From Lachnospiraceae bacterium UBA3802 (GTDB lineage: Bacteria > Bacillota > Clostridia > Lachnospirales > Lachnospiraceae): a stretch of 12,589 nucleotides of DNA. Below are positions 1 through 6,560 of this stretch, piece by piece. The translations under genes were made by a program, and so were the position numbers. The stretch lies in NCBI GenBank assembly GCA_002369155.1, contig DFEM01000032.1, forward strand, positions 1 to 12,589, read 5' to 3'. How positions within the stretch are numbered: position 1 is the first letter of the stretch; every line of letters begins with the position of its first letter. The notes beneath the pieces were generated by a model. It did not search any database. It saw only the letters and a list, made by a program, of their open reading frames with translations, and was not told where the DNA came from.

Positions 1-2
1 AT

Positions 3-767
3 CTTCGTATTATCGATGATGCATTGTTTCGACTTATGGCATCAAGGAAGGAAGTATGTCAGGAGATTTTAAGAAATCTGCTTGATGATGACAACCTTGA
101 AGTAATAGAAGTAACACCGCAGGACGAGATGGTGAGTCTTTTCAGAGGTGTGGTGCTGGATGCTCTTTGCAAACTATCCGACGGGCAGTATTGCAATATC
201 GAGATGCAAAAAAACGACAGAGAAAACGATGTAAAAAGAGTCAGATTTCACGCGTCGATTGTTACAACAAATAAGACACCCAAGGGAAGCGATTTTACAC
301 AGATACCAAATGTAAAAGTATTATATATATCAACATATGATGCACTTGGGAATAACCAGACGGTAACGCATATTTCAAGGTGTCAAAGGATTAAAGAGAG
401 TTATTTGCCGATAGATGACGGAGAAGATATAATATTTGCAAATACAGAAATAGATGATGATACAAAACATTCAAGATTATTAAAATTGTTCTTAAAGTCG
501 GAAAGCTTTTATGATGAGATGTTTCCGGCGTTAAGTGAAGCAATGAAGTTTTATAAAGATACGGAAAGGGGGCAGGAGACAGTGAGTGAAGTAACCAAAG
601 AATTGTATGACGCAGGATATGAAAAAGGTACTGCCGCCGAAAGAGTTAATACTGAAAAAGAAAAGAATCGAGCTGATTTAGAAAAGAAACGCGCAGATGC
701 TGCGGAAGCTGAAGTTTTAAAACTCCGAGAAGAACTGGAAGTACTAAGAAAACAAAAACAAAAATAA
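3..767 (+). CDS. Rpn family (PDDEXK_2) recombination-promoting nuclease / putative transposase, 5' partial
   Basis: The frame is open through the left edge, so the true start lies outside. A TTG at 24 is available, but the family-like N-terminal residues (LRIIDDALFRLM) begin before it, so it is probably internal. Counting that TTG as residue 1, the candidate PD-(D/E)XK core is D46 in GVVLDALCKLSDG and E60-x-Q62 in NIEMQ, followed by R72-R74 and HAS. The last ~45 residues are a Lys/Glu/Ala-rich coiled coil. Members of this family are magnesium-dependent DNA endonucleases linked to RecA-independent recombination and are often annotated as transposases, although they lack a DDE core. The gene ends at a strong terminator and is convergent with the next gene. 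The family call rests on the motif pattern; activity is inferred. Confidence 0.82.
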   Translation, partial: LRIIDDALFRLMASRKEVCQEILRNLLDDDNLEVIEVTPQDEMVSLFRGVVLDALCKLSDGQYCNIEMQKNDRENDVKRVRFHASIVTTNKTPKGSDFTQIPNVKVLYISTYDALGNNQTVTHISRCQRIKESYLPIDDGEDIIFANTEIDDDTKHSRLLKLFLKSESFYDEMFPALSEAMKFYKDTERGQETVSEVTKELYDAGYEKGTAAERVNTEKEKNRADLEKKRADAAEAEVLKLREELEVLRKQKQK

Positions 768-794
768 ACACAACTCAATATATTTCAAAACAAT

Positions 795-822
795 AAAAAA
801 GCTGTCCGAAGACAGCTTTTTT
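795..822. terminator. Bidirectional rho-independent terminator
   Basis: A perfect 12-bp stem (AAAAAAGCTGTC paired with GACAGCTTTTTT) closes a CGAA tetraloop, with T or A tracts on both sides. It lies 27 bases after the nuclease stop and 19 bases after the stop of the convergent CofE-like gene, so it can serve both. Confidence 0.93.
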
Positions 823-841
823 ATCATATTAGCTATTTTAA

Positions 842-2032
842 TTAGTTGGTATAGTTGTCGAAGTATCCTTGGATGAGAATAACGGGAGTACCCTTGTCAC
901 CTGAACCGGATGTAAGGTCACAAAGTGAACCGATGAGGTCTGTGAGCTGTCTGGGTGTTGTTCCCTGAGAAGCCATGTTGCCGACAAGGTTGCTTGATTT
1001 AGCCTTGATACTTTCGGAGATGGCATTCTTTAATGCTTCGCCGGAAAGATCCTTGAAATCATTATCGGCAAGATATTTAAGCTTGAGCTCGTTGGGAGTT
1101 CCCTTTAAGCCTTCTGTGAAGAAAGGAGATACAACGGGATCTGCGAGTTCCCAAATCTTACCCTGAGGATCCTTGAAAGCACCGTCGCCGTAAATCATAA
1201 CTTCAACATGCTTTCCTGTCTTGTTAAGGATTTCTTTCTGAATATCTTCAACGAGCCACTGGGAATCTCTGGGGAAGAGTTTGATCTTTTCTTCTGTAGA
1301 CTTGTTGGAACCCAAAAGACCGTATTTCTCGTTATATCCGCTACCGTTGACTGAAGAAGTCAAGATATCATCCATACCACAAACAACCTTTGCACCGTTC
1401 TCTTTTAAGATTCTCTTGGTTCTTACTCTTGTATGAATGTCGCAGTTGATAACGCAATCTGTGTAGTTAAGAATTGTCTTGGCCTGGTTGGCAAATACAA
1501 CTTCAACTTCTGCGCCTGCTTCTTTAATAATGTCTGAATAGTAAGCTACATAATCAACACCTGTGAACTCATGCTTGTTCTCGCCGAATAATTCACGGTA
1601 TTTCTCGAGTGAAAGAACATCGCTGTAAGGATTGATGCCTGCTTCATCGAGCTGATCATATGTTAAAAGTGCGTTTCCTACTTCGTCGGAAGGATAAGAA
1701 AGCATAAGAACAACTTTCTTGCATCCCATTGCGATACCCTTTAAGCAGATAGCGAAACGGTTTCTTGAGAGGATGGGGAAGATAACTCCGACTGTTCCTC
1801 CGCCAAGCTTAGCCTTAACGTCTGCAGCGATATCGTTAACTGTAGCATAGTTACCCTGAGCTCTTGCAACGATTGATTCCGTAAGAGCGATGACATCTCT
1901 GTCACGAAGTGAGAATCCTTCAGATTCGCATGCTTCAAGGACGCTTGTTACGGCAATATCTACAAGATTATCTCCCTCGCGGATAATCGGGCAACGGATT
2001 CCGCGTGATACTGTACCAACTTTTCTTTCCAT
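842..2032 (-). CDS. Coenzyme F420-0:L-glutamate ligase family protein (CofE-like)
   Basis: This 396-residue cytosolic protein has no signal peptide or membrane segment. The N-terminal part (about residues 10-120) resembles the CofE fold: a GDNLVDI entry, then DVIALTESIVARAQG, corresponding to the family's segment of the DVV..xQKIVSKAEGR type, then the Gly-rich GGGTVGVIFPILSRNRFA stretch. The C-terminal half contains YGDGAFKDPQGKIWELADPVVSPFF and a Ser/Gly-rich tail. Authentic CofE adds gamma-linked glutamates to F420-0 with GTP and is about 250 residues long, so this longer form is a divergent branch found in Firmicutes not generally known to make F420. Its real substrate is unknown. The ATG at 2032 is set by AAGGAG at 2041-2046, and it has its own promoter. 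Family confidence is good; activity is not established. Confidence 0.78.
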   Translation of the reverse strand: MERKVGTVSRGIRCPIIREGDNLVDIAVTSVLEACESEGFSLRDRDVIALTESIVARAQGNYATVNDIAADVKAKLGGGTVGVIFPILSRNRFAICLKGIAMGCKKVVLMLSYPSDEVGNALLTYDQLDEAGINPYSDVLSLEKYRELFGENKHEFTGVDYVAYYSDIIKEAGAEVEVVFANQAKTILNYTDCVINCDIHTRVRTKRILKENGAKVVCGMDDILTSSVNGSGYNEKYGLLGSNKSTEEKIKLFPRDSQWLVEDIQKEILNKTGKHVEVMIYGDGAFKDPQGKIWELADPVVSPFFTEGLKGTPNELKLKYLADNDFKDLSGEALKNAISESIKAKSSNLVGNMASQGTTPRQLTDLIGSLCDLTSGSGDKGTPVILIQGYFDNYTN

Positions 2033-2040
2033 AAAAATCT

Positions 2041-2046
2041 CCTTAT
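2041..2046 (-). promoter_or_regulatory. Ribosome binding site of the CofE-like gene
   Basis: AAGGAG on the minus strand, 8 bases before the ATG. It fixes the start at 2032. Confidence 0.85.
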
Positions 2047-2080
2047 CTTTAAAGCACTAATGCTTAAATTACCAAAAAAT

Positions 2081-2109
2081 ATTATACATATTCGACTTTT
2101 TATGTGCAA
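2081..2109 (-). promoter_or_regulatory. Vegetative promoter for the CofE-like gene
   Basis: On the minus strand, TTGCAC (2104-2109), a 17-base spacer, and a perfect TATAAT (2081-2086). Transcription would start near 2074 and give a leader of about 40 bases. Confidence 0.8.
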
Positions 2110-2117
2110 TGAAAATT

Positions 2118-2139
2118 ATTATTTTTCCTGAAAAATAAT
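2118..2139. repeat. AT-rich 10-bp inverted repeat between divergent promoters
   Basis: ATTATTTTTC (2118-2127) and GAAAAATAAT (2130-2139) are exact inverted copies separated by CT. The dyad sits just upstream of the minus-strand -35 box and could be an operator or UP-like element. No function is shown. Confidence 0.6.
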
Positions 2140-2147
2140 TACATAAG

Positions 2148-2176
2148 TAGATTAAATATAACAAAAAATGTATAAT
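2148..2176 (+). promoter_or_regulatory. Possible promoter for the membrane protein gene
   Basis: A perfect TATAAT at 2171-2176, preceded by ATG as at the divergent promoter, has only a weak -35 (TAGATT, 2148-2153) at 17-base spacing. It would give a leader of about 185 bases. A weaker alternative is TTTACA at 2280-2285 with a poor -10. Confidence 0.4.
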
Positions 2177-2197
2177 TAGCGTGTGTATGTAATTTAT

Positions 2198-2236
2198 GAA
2201 TAAATTCAATATATAGATATATTCATGGATTTATTC
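2198..2236 (+). repeat. Long imperfect hairpin in the leader of the membrane protein gene
   Basis: The outer arms GAATAAAT (2198-2205) and ATTTATTC (2229-2236) and the inner arms AATATAT (2208-2214) and ATATATT (2217-2223) are nested. An internal loop separates them. No T-run follows, so it is not a terminator. Confidence 0.5.
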
Positions 2237-2341
2237 GTCCTGTTATTTTGCGAGTATCTTGCAGCACTCACTCGTTAAGTTTACATAAAGATTCTGATTA
2301 AATTAAACTGCGAACCATATTTGTGGGCAATTATAAAACAA

Positions 2342-2359
2342 AACCTTCCAGGTAAGGTT
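2342..2359 (+). promoter_or_regulatory. Ribosome binding site inside a small hairpin
   Basis: The only Shine-Dalgarno match, AAGG at 2354-2357, lies 9 bases before the ATG at 2367 and decides the start. It is the right arm of AACCTT (2342-2347) / AAGGTT (2354-2359) around a CCAGGT loop. A competing pairing of ACCT (2343-2346) with AGGT (2350-2353) would leave AAGG free. Confidence 0.55.
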
Positions 2360-2366
2360 GAGAGAT

Positions 2367-4268
2367 ATGAATAATATAAAAAAAATAACAAAAGATTCTG
2401 TATATAATATTGTTCTATGGCTGGGAGTGATGGTTATCAGCATTGTTTTAGGTCTCACACTCCTTACCGTTTCTTTTTCACTGGATTTTCCTCAAGAAAA
2501 AAGAGATGCAGTCATGTCGGCTCTTCGGTTGCAGGGATGGTATCCCAGAGCGACTGTGCAGAAAGATGCATATGGAGAGAACTTCAGCACTTTTTACCCG
2601 GATGTTTTAGACTATGGCTCAGATGAAATAATTCTGATTTATTCAACTTATAATCCTGAAAAGAATGCTTTTGATCAAAGTGTAAGAGCGCCTATTTTAG
2701 GTGCATTTAATTATTTCAGATATTGGCATGGCTATGCAGTTTTCTTGCGCCCTTTACTTAGAGTGTTTGATTTAAGCGCTTTAAAAATTCTTAATTCATG
2801 GATTCAAATTGTATTGATTGTTTATCTTTCGATACTTTTATATAAAAAAAGTAACAATTGGATAAACTGTTTCGTACCTGTGTTCTTTTATATGTTATAT
2901 CTTCCGATGGCAGCATCAGGTGCATTTCAATACATGCCTGTTTTCTATCTTTCGGTTTTGGGAAGCATTTTGACACTATTTATTAAAAAAGATGAAGGGA
3001 CAATCAGGTTTGATTATCTGTTGTTTCTTTCATTAGGAATTTTAACAGCTTTTTTCGATTTATTGACTGCGCCGTTATTAACTTGGGCTATACCTGCTGT
3101 CTTTATGCTTTTACATTTGCGCGAGGATAAAAAAGAAATTTATTATGTCAGAAAAATCATCTTATCTGCAATATCATGGACTGCAGGATATTTTGTCTTT
3201 TGGTTTTCGAAGTTTGTGATTTCATATATTTATCTGGGATCTGAAGCAACGGACATATTTACTGAAAAAATATATGTCAGAGCGGGCGGCGGATATGATT
3301 TTATTGATCGTATCAGAGCATTGTATTGTAATTGGAAAGTGTATTCTTTCTCGGTCCATGCTCTTTGCATAGGTATTTTGTTTCTGCTTTGGATTATTGT
3401 TTTATATTCGGGCAAATTGGCAAGTTCTCCAAAACGATTCGGGTTCTTCCTGATAGTATTATCTTCGCCGATATGGTATTTTGTATTATCGGAACATACT
3501 ACTGCACACCATTTCTTTACATACAGGATTTATTTGGCTGCGCTGGTGGCATTGTTAGCCATGCTTTCGGATTCTCTTTCAGTCAGTAAATCCGAAAATT
3601 CGGTCAGAGAAAAAAGGAAAATATCAGTAATAACGGTTGTATTTAATACACTGGTCATTATATTTGGGATTTTAGTAGGCATTGGATCGTTACATATGCC
3701 TTTGGATGAATTGGATGTAAATAATTATTCATTGTATGGCGGTGAGGAATATATCGTTAAGAACGATACAATAATCAGACAGCTTTTTGTTCCGAAATAT
3801 AACAGAATTGAAGGAGTAAATCTTGTATTGCTTTCAAATGATACCGAAGGTGAATACAGAGTAATTCTTAAAGATAATAACGAAAATGAGTTGTATGTAA
3901 AGACTGTTCCGGCCAAAGATTTTAAAGATTCGAATATTTTATTTACGGAGCTAAAATGGATTGTTAAAGCTAACAAACCGTATTGGCTTGAAATACAGCT
4001 CGTAAATTTTTCGGAAACTGCAAAATGTTGGATTACGGAAGAAGATGTTGAGAGGGTGGCCAATGTATCTGATTTAAGTATTGATGGTGAAGAAATAAAC
4101 GGGTGTACATTGATAGGCTGGCAATTCGGAACAATGACCGGAGAAAAAAAGTATAAAGTTTTTGCGATTGCTTCGGTAACAATGTTTATTATTGTGATGT
4201 ATTATGTTTTTATATACCAATTTTTAGACACAAGGAAAAAAGAAAAATTAAAAAACGAGAAAGTATAG
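2367..4268 (+). CDS. Polytopic membrane protein of unknown function, GT-C-like architecture
   Basis: I do not recognise a named family. The protein has 633 residues from the ATG at 2367; a TTG nine bases earlier lacks a ribosome binding site. Helix 1 spans about residues 12-37, followed by a roughly 80-residue external loop with an aromatic/basic motif (RYWHGYAVFLRPLL, about 118-131). About ten more helices run to residue 440. A soluble beta-rich external domain (about 445-595, several Asn/Trp/Tyr) follows, then one last helix (about 597-618) and a Lys-rich cytosolic tail. A large first loop plus many helices and a late external domain resembles GT-C polyprenyl-linked glycosyltransferases, but no catalytic DD or DXD was found in the loop, so this is only an architectural comparison. 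trxB begins 37 bases downstream without an intervening terminator. Low GC and AT-ending codons contrast with trxB. Confidence 0.7.
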   Translation: MNNIKKITKDSVYNIVLWLGVMVISIVLGLTLLTVSFSLDFPQEKRDAVMSALRLQGWYPRATVQKDAYGENFSTFYPDVLDYGSDEIILIYSTYNPEKNAFDQSVRAPILGAFNYFRYWHGYAVFLRPLLRVFDLSALKILNSWIQIVLIVYLSILLYKKSNNWINCFVPVFFYMLYLPMAASGAFQYMPVFYLSVLGSILTLFIKKDEGTIRFDYLLFLSLGILTAFFDLLTAPLLTWAIPAVFMLLHLREDKKEIYYVRKIILSAISWTAGYFVFWFSKFVISYIYLGSEATDIFTEKIYVRAGGGYDFIDRIRALYCNWKVYSFSVHALCIGILFLLWIIVLYSGKLASSPKRFGFFLIVLSSPIWYFVLSEHTTAHHFFTYRIYLAALVALLAMLSDSLSVSKSENSVREKRKISVITVVFNTLVIIFGILVGIGSLHMPLDELDVNNYSLYGGEEYIVKNDTIIRQLFVPKYNRIEGVNLVLLSNDTEGEYRVILKDNNENELYVKTVPAKDFKDSNILFTELKWIVKANKPYWLEIQLVNFSETAKCWITEEDVERVANVSDLSIDGEEINGCTLIGWQFGTMTGEKKYKVFAIASVTMFIIVMYYVFIYQFLDTRKKEKLKNEKV

Positions 4269-4305
4269 AAAACTATAAATAATTAAAAGAAATGGAGGAA
4301 TTGTT

Positions 4306-5208
4306 ATGTACGATCTTGTAATAATCGGAGCAGGTCCTGCCGGAATGGCAGCTGCTATATATGCAAAAAGAGCCCGCCTGAATGCCGTAGTAGTCGAAAG
4401 AGAAGGCTGTGGCGGACAGATGGCTCAGACTTACGAAGTGGATAATTATCCCGGCCTTCCCGGAATTTCCGGATTCGACCTCGCCACAAAGATGAAAGAA
4501 CATGCGGTGGGACTTGGCACTGAGATTATTTACGATGACATAAAAAGCATAAAAAAGGTGGATGAGAAATTCGTTCTTACCTATGAGACAGGCTCAGAGG
4601 TTGAGACCAAAGGCATTATCATTGCTTCAGGTGCCACACATTCAAAGCTTGGTGTTCACGGTGAAGAAAAATTTACCGGAGCCGGTGTATCGTATTGTGC
4701 GACCTGTGACGGCGCATTCTTTTCCCAAAAGAGCGTGGCTGTTGTCGGCGGCGGTGATGTAGCGATTGAAGATGCAATCTTTTTATCGAGGATTGCCAAG
4801 GATGTTACGCTTATCCACAGAAGAGGCGAACTTCGCGGTGCCGCATCGCTTCAGGAGAGTTTAAAAAAGTGCGAAAACGTAAATATCCTCTGGGATACTG
4901 TGGTTGAGAGCATTAACGGAGACAAAAAAGTCGAAACATTATCTCTTAAAAATGTTAAAGACAACGAAGATTTCCAGCTTTTCGTAAACGGCGTGTTTAT
5001 CGCAGTGGGAATTACTCCCGTAAAGACGCAGATAGACGGACTTTTATGCAACGCCGGCGGATATATAATTGCCGATGAAGACTGCAGAACGAACATTAAG
5101 GGTGTATATGCTGCAGGCGATGTCAGAGGCAAGAGACTTCGCCAGATTGTAACGGCTGTAGCAGACGGTGCGAATGCGGTTACAAGTTTCACGGAAGATT
5201 TCAGATAA
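4306..5208 (+). CDS. trxB: Thioredoxin-disulfide reductase
   Basis: This cytosolic flavoenzyme uses NADPH to reduce thioredoxin, supporting disulfide and peroxide metabolism. The 300-residue length is normal. The FAD-binding GAGPAG is at residues 8-13, the redox pair CATC at 131-134, the NAD(P)-binding GGGDVA at 148-153, and HRRGELR at 171-177, the basic patch associated with NADPH preference. AAGDVRGKRLRQ (269-280) is the C-terminal FAD contact, all in the expected order. GGAGG at 4294-4298 is 7 bases before the ATG. No convincing promoter lies in the 37-base gap after the membrane protein gene, so read-through is possible, but a large difference in base composition suggests independent expression. 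A terminator follows at once. Confidence 0.95.
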   Translation: MYDLVIIGAGPAGMAAAIYAKRARLNAVVVEREGCGGQMAQTYEVDNYPGLPGISGFDLATKMKEHAVGLGTEIIYDDIKSIKKVDEKFVLTYETGSEVETKGIIIASGATHSKLGVHGEEKFTGAGVSYCATCDGAFFSQKSVAVVGGGDVAIEDAIFLSRIAKDVTLIHRRGELRGAASLQESLKKCENVNILWDTVVESINGDKKVETLSLKNVKDNEDFQLFVNGVFIAVGITPVKTQIDGLLCNAGGYIIADEDCRTNIKGVYAAGDVRGKRLRQIVTAVADGANAVTSFTEDFR

Positions 5209-5216
5209 AATAACGG

Positions 5217-5253
5217 GTGTCAGGCTGTTTAGGCGGCTTGGCACTCTTTTTTT
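5217..5253 (+). terminator. Rho-independent terminator of trxB
   Basis: GTGTCAGGC (5217-5225) pairs with GCTTGGCAC (5236-5244) over 9 bp including two G-U pairs, with a 10-base loop, then TC and seven T. Confidence 0.88.
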
Positions 5254-5300
5254 AACCTTTTTAACATATACAGTTAACAAAAAGTTCAAACTTATTAACA

Positions 5301-5329
5301 TTGATATAAAAGACAGTATTTGGTATAAT
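5301..5329 (+). promoter_or_regulatory. Strong promoter of hpf with extended -10
   Basis: TTGATA (5301-5306), a 17-base spacer, and TATAAT (5324-5329) with TGG in front (TGnTATAAT). The start would be near 5336, giving a leader of about 40 bases. Confidence 0.9.
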
Positions 5330-5363
5330 ATATACGTAATCTTTGATTACAAATACTTGTATC

Positions 5364-5368
5364 GGAGG
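5364..5368 (+). promoter_or_regulatory. Ribosome binding site deciding the hpf start
   Basis: GGAGG lies 7 bases before the ATG at 5376. A TTG at 5343 in the same frame would sit almost at the transcript 5' end with no such site, so the shorter protein is correct. Confidence 0.88.
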
Positions 5369-5375
5369 GTGGCTT

Positions 5376-5903
5376 ATGAACATTATTATTATTGGAAAGA
5401 ATATTGATGTTACACCGGGTTTACGCGAGGCTGTAGAGGAGAAGATAGGAAAACTTGAGAAGTATTTTACTCCCGACACAGAGGTTCATGTTACATTAAG
5501 TGTTGAGAAGGATCGTCAGAAGATCGAAGTTACTATCCCTGTTAAGGGAAGCATCATTCGTTCCGAGCAGGTTTCCAACGACCTTTATGTATCGATTGAT
5601 TTAGTAGAGGAGATTATTGAGAGACAGCTTAAAAAATATAAGAGCAAACTTGTAAATTATAAGCAGAACAGTGATAACTTCAAACAGGATTACATTGACA
5701 AGGATTTCAGCGACGATGATGAGATTAAGATTATCAGATCAAAGAAATTCGACATGAAGCCCATGTATCCCGAAGACGCTTGCGTTCAGATGGAACTTTT
5801 GGGACATAACTTCTTTGTATTCCAGAATGCCGAGACAGATCAGGTATGTGTCGTTTACAAACGTAAAGGAAATACATACGGAATGATTGAACCCGAAGCA
5901 TAA
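5376..5903 (+). CDS. hpf: Long-form ribosome hibernation promoting factor
   Basis: HPF binds the 30S decoding region and, in the long form, dimerises ribosomes into inactive 100S particles during slow growth or stress. The 175-residue product starts MNIIIIGKNIDVTPGLREAVEEK, the typical S30AE/YfiA domain (about residues 1-95). An acidic Asn/Asp/Lys-rich linker (about 96-116) follows. The C-terminal ribosome-binding/dimerisation domain (about 117-175) is recognisable from IIRSKKFDMKPMYPEDACVQMELLGHNFFVF and the closing VVYKRKGNTYGMIEP. It has its own strong promoter and terminator, so it is monocistronic, as usual in this phylum. Confidence 0.96.
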   Translation: MNIIIIGKNIDVTPGLREAVEEKIGKLEKYFTPDTEVHVTLSVEKDRQKIEVTIPVKGSIIRSEQVSNDLYVSIDLVEEIIERQLKKYKSKLVNYKQNSDNFKQDYIDKDFSDDDEIKIIRSKKFDMKPMYPEDACVQMELLGHNFFVFQNAETDQVCVVYKRKGNTYGMIEPEA

Positions 5904-5922
5904 AAGCAAATTGAATAAAGTT

Positions 5923-5953
5923 AAACCTGCATCGAAAAGGTGCAGGTTTTTTT
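5923..5953 (+). terminator. Rho-independent terminator of hpf
   Basis: AAACCTGCA (5923-5931) and TGCAGGTTT (5941-5949) form a perfect 9-bp stem with a 9-base loop and end in a run of seven T. It starts 20 bases after the stop codon. Confidence 0.93.
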
Positions 5954-5976
5954 ATGATAAAATAAAAAAAGAATAA

Positions 5977-6012
5977 TTGTCACCTTTTCAACCTCTCGGT
6001 CATATTTATAGT
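5977..6012 (+). promoter_or_regulatory. Promoter region of the sigma factor operon
   Basis: The best vegetative-type match is TTTTCA (5985-5990), a 16-base spacer, and TATAGT (6007-6012). The embedded CTCGGTCAT (5995-6003) downstream of GTCACC (5979-5984) could instead be an ECF-type recognition element for autoregulation, since many ECF -10 elements contain a CGTC/GGTC core, but the spacing is not canonical. The assignment is therefore open. Confidence 0.45.
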
Positions 6013-6020
6013 GAAAAGGT
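5982..6020. repeat. 9-bp inverted repeat flanking the sigma operon promoter
   Basis: ACCTTTTCA (5982-5990) and TGAAAAGGT (6012-6020) are exact inverted copies 21 bases apart. They overlap the candidate -35 box and the transcription start region. Confidence 0.7.
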
Positions 6021-6037
6021 CATTCGCGAATACCTTT
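6015..6037 (+). repeat. Palindrome ATTCGCGAAT inside a larger hairpin in the sigma gene leader
   Basis: ATTCGCGAAT at 6022-6031 is a perfect 10-bp palindrome. It is flanked by AAAGGT (6015-6020) and ACCTTT (6032-6037), which pair with one bulged C at 6021. The structure ends about 10 bases before the ribosome binding site. AAAGGT is shared with the upstream inverted repeat, so the two pairings exclude each other. Confidence 0.6.
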
Positions 6038-6059
6038 AAAACAAAAAAGGAGTTCATAA

Positions 6060-6560
6060 ATGAAAAACAGAGATGTTGATTTGGAATCAGTCATCGACAG
6101 ATACAGCGACATGCTTTATAAAATCTGTTTTCTGATTCTGAAAAACGAACAGGATACAAAGGACGTACTGCAGGAAACTTTTCTGATTTATTATACGAAA
6201 AAGCCAAAGTTTGAGAATGAGGAGCATAAAAAAGCCTGGCTCATTAAAGTATCTCAAAATAAATGTAAAGAATTTTTAAGATTTCACAAAAGACATGCGG
6301 CCCTTCCTTTGGAAGATATGGAAGAGACACTTGTAATTACGGACGGTTTAAGCGGAAGCGACAAGGAAATTCTCTCGCTTATATGGGATCTGGATTACAA
6401 ATTAAAGTCCGTGGTAATACTTTTTTACATCGAAGGATATTCGGTCAACGAAATTGCAGATATTCTTAAGACTTCTCCTTCGGCGGTTAAAAAGAGACTG
6501 CAGCGGGCAAGAGAAAAACTGAGTGTCAAATATAAAAGAGAGGTTGCTTATGAAAAATAA
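6060..6560 (+). CDS. ECF-type RNA polymerase sigma factor
   Basis: This 166-residue sigma-70 family protein contains only regions 2 and 4, as in ECF factors. Region 2 is about residues 10-78 (VIDRYSDMLYKICFLILKN, the DVLQETFL core-binding helix, and the AWLIKVSQNKCKEFLR helix that recognises the -10). An acidic linker covers about 79-103. Region 4 is about 108-156 (LDYKLKSVVILFYIEGYSVNEIAD, with the SPSAVKKRLQRAREKL recognition helix). AGGAG at 6048-6052 is 7 bases before the ATG. The stop overlaps the start of the next gene by 11 bases, implying coupled translation and a partner role for that product. ECF factors often activate their own promoter; the target stress is unknown. Confidence 0.94.
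   Translation: MKNRDVDLESVIDRYSDMLYKICFLILKNEQDTKDVLQETFLIYYTKKPKFENEEHKKAWLIKVSQNKCKEFLRFHKRHAALPLEDMEETLVITDGLSGSDKEILSLIWDLDYKLKSVVILFYIEGYSVNEIADILKTSPSAVKKRLQRAREKLSVKYKREVAYEK

Noticed and set aside
838..1166. Open frames on both strands inside and opposite the CofE-like gene, and similar frames opposite trxB, the ABC exporter and the XRE gene.
   Set aside because: They have biased low-complexity composition (Ser/Leu/Phe-rich), lack ribosome binding sites, and are shadows of well-supported genes.
2358..2366. TTG at 2358 as the start of the membrane protein.
   Set aside because: It overlaps the end of the only ribosome binding sequence; the ATG at 2367 has correct spacing.
2033..2366. 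The long leader of the membrane protein gene as a riboswitch.
   Set aside because: No conserved core of any riboswitch class I can recognise was seen; only simple AT-rich inverted repeats are present.
5343..5375. TTG at 5343 as the hpf start.
   Set aside because: It is near the predicted transcript 5' end and adds 11 residues foreign to HPF; the ATG at 5376 has a perfect GGAGG.
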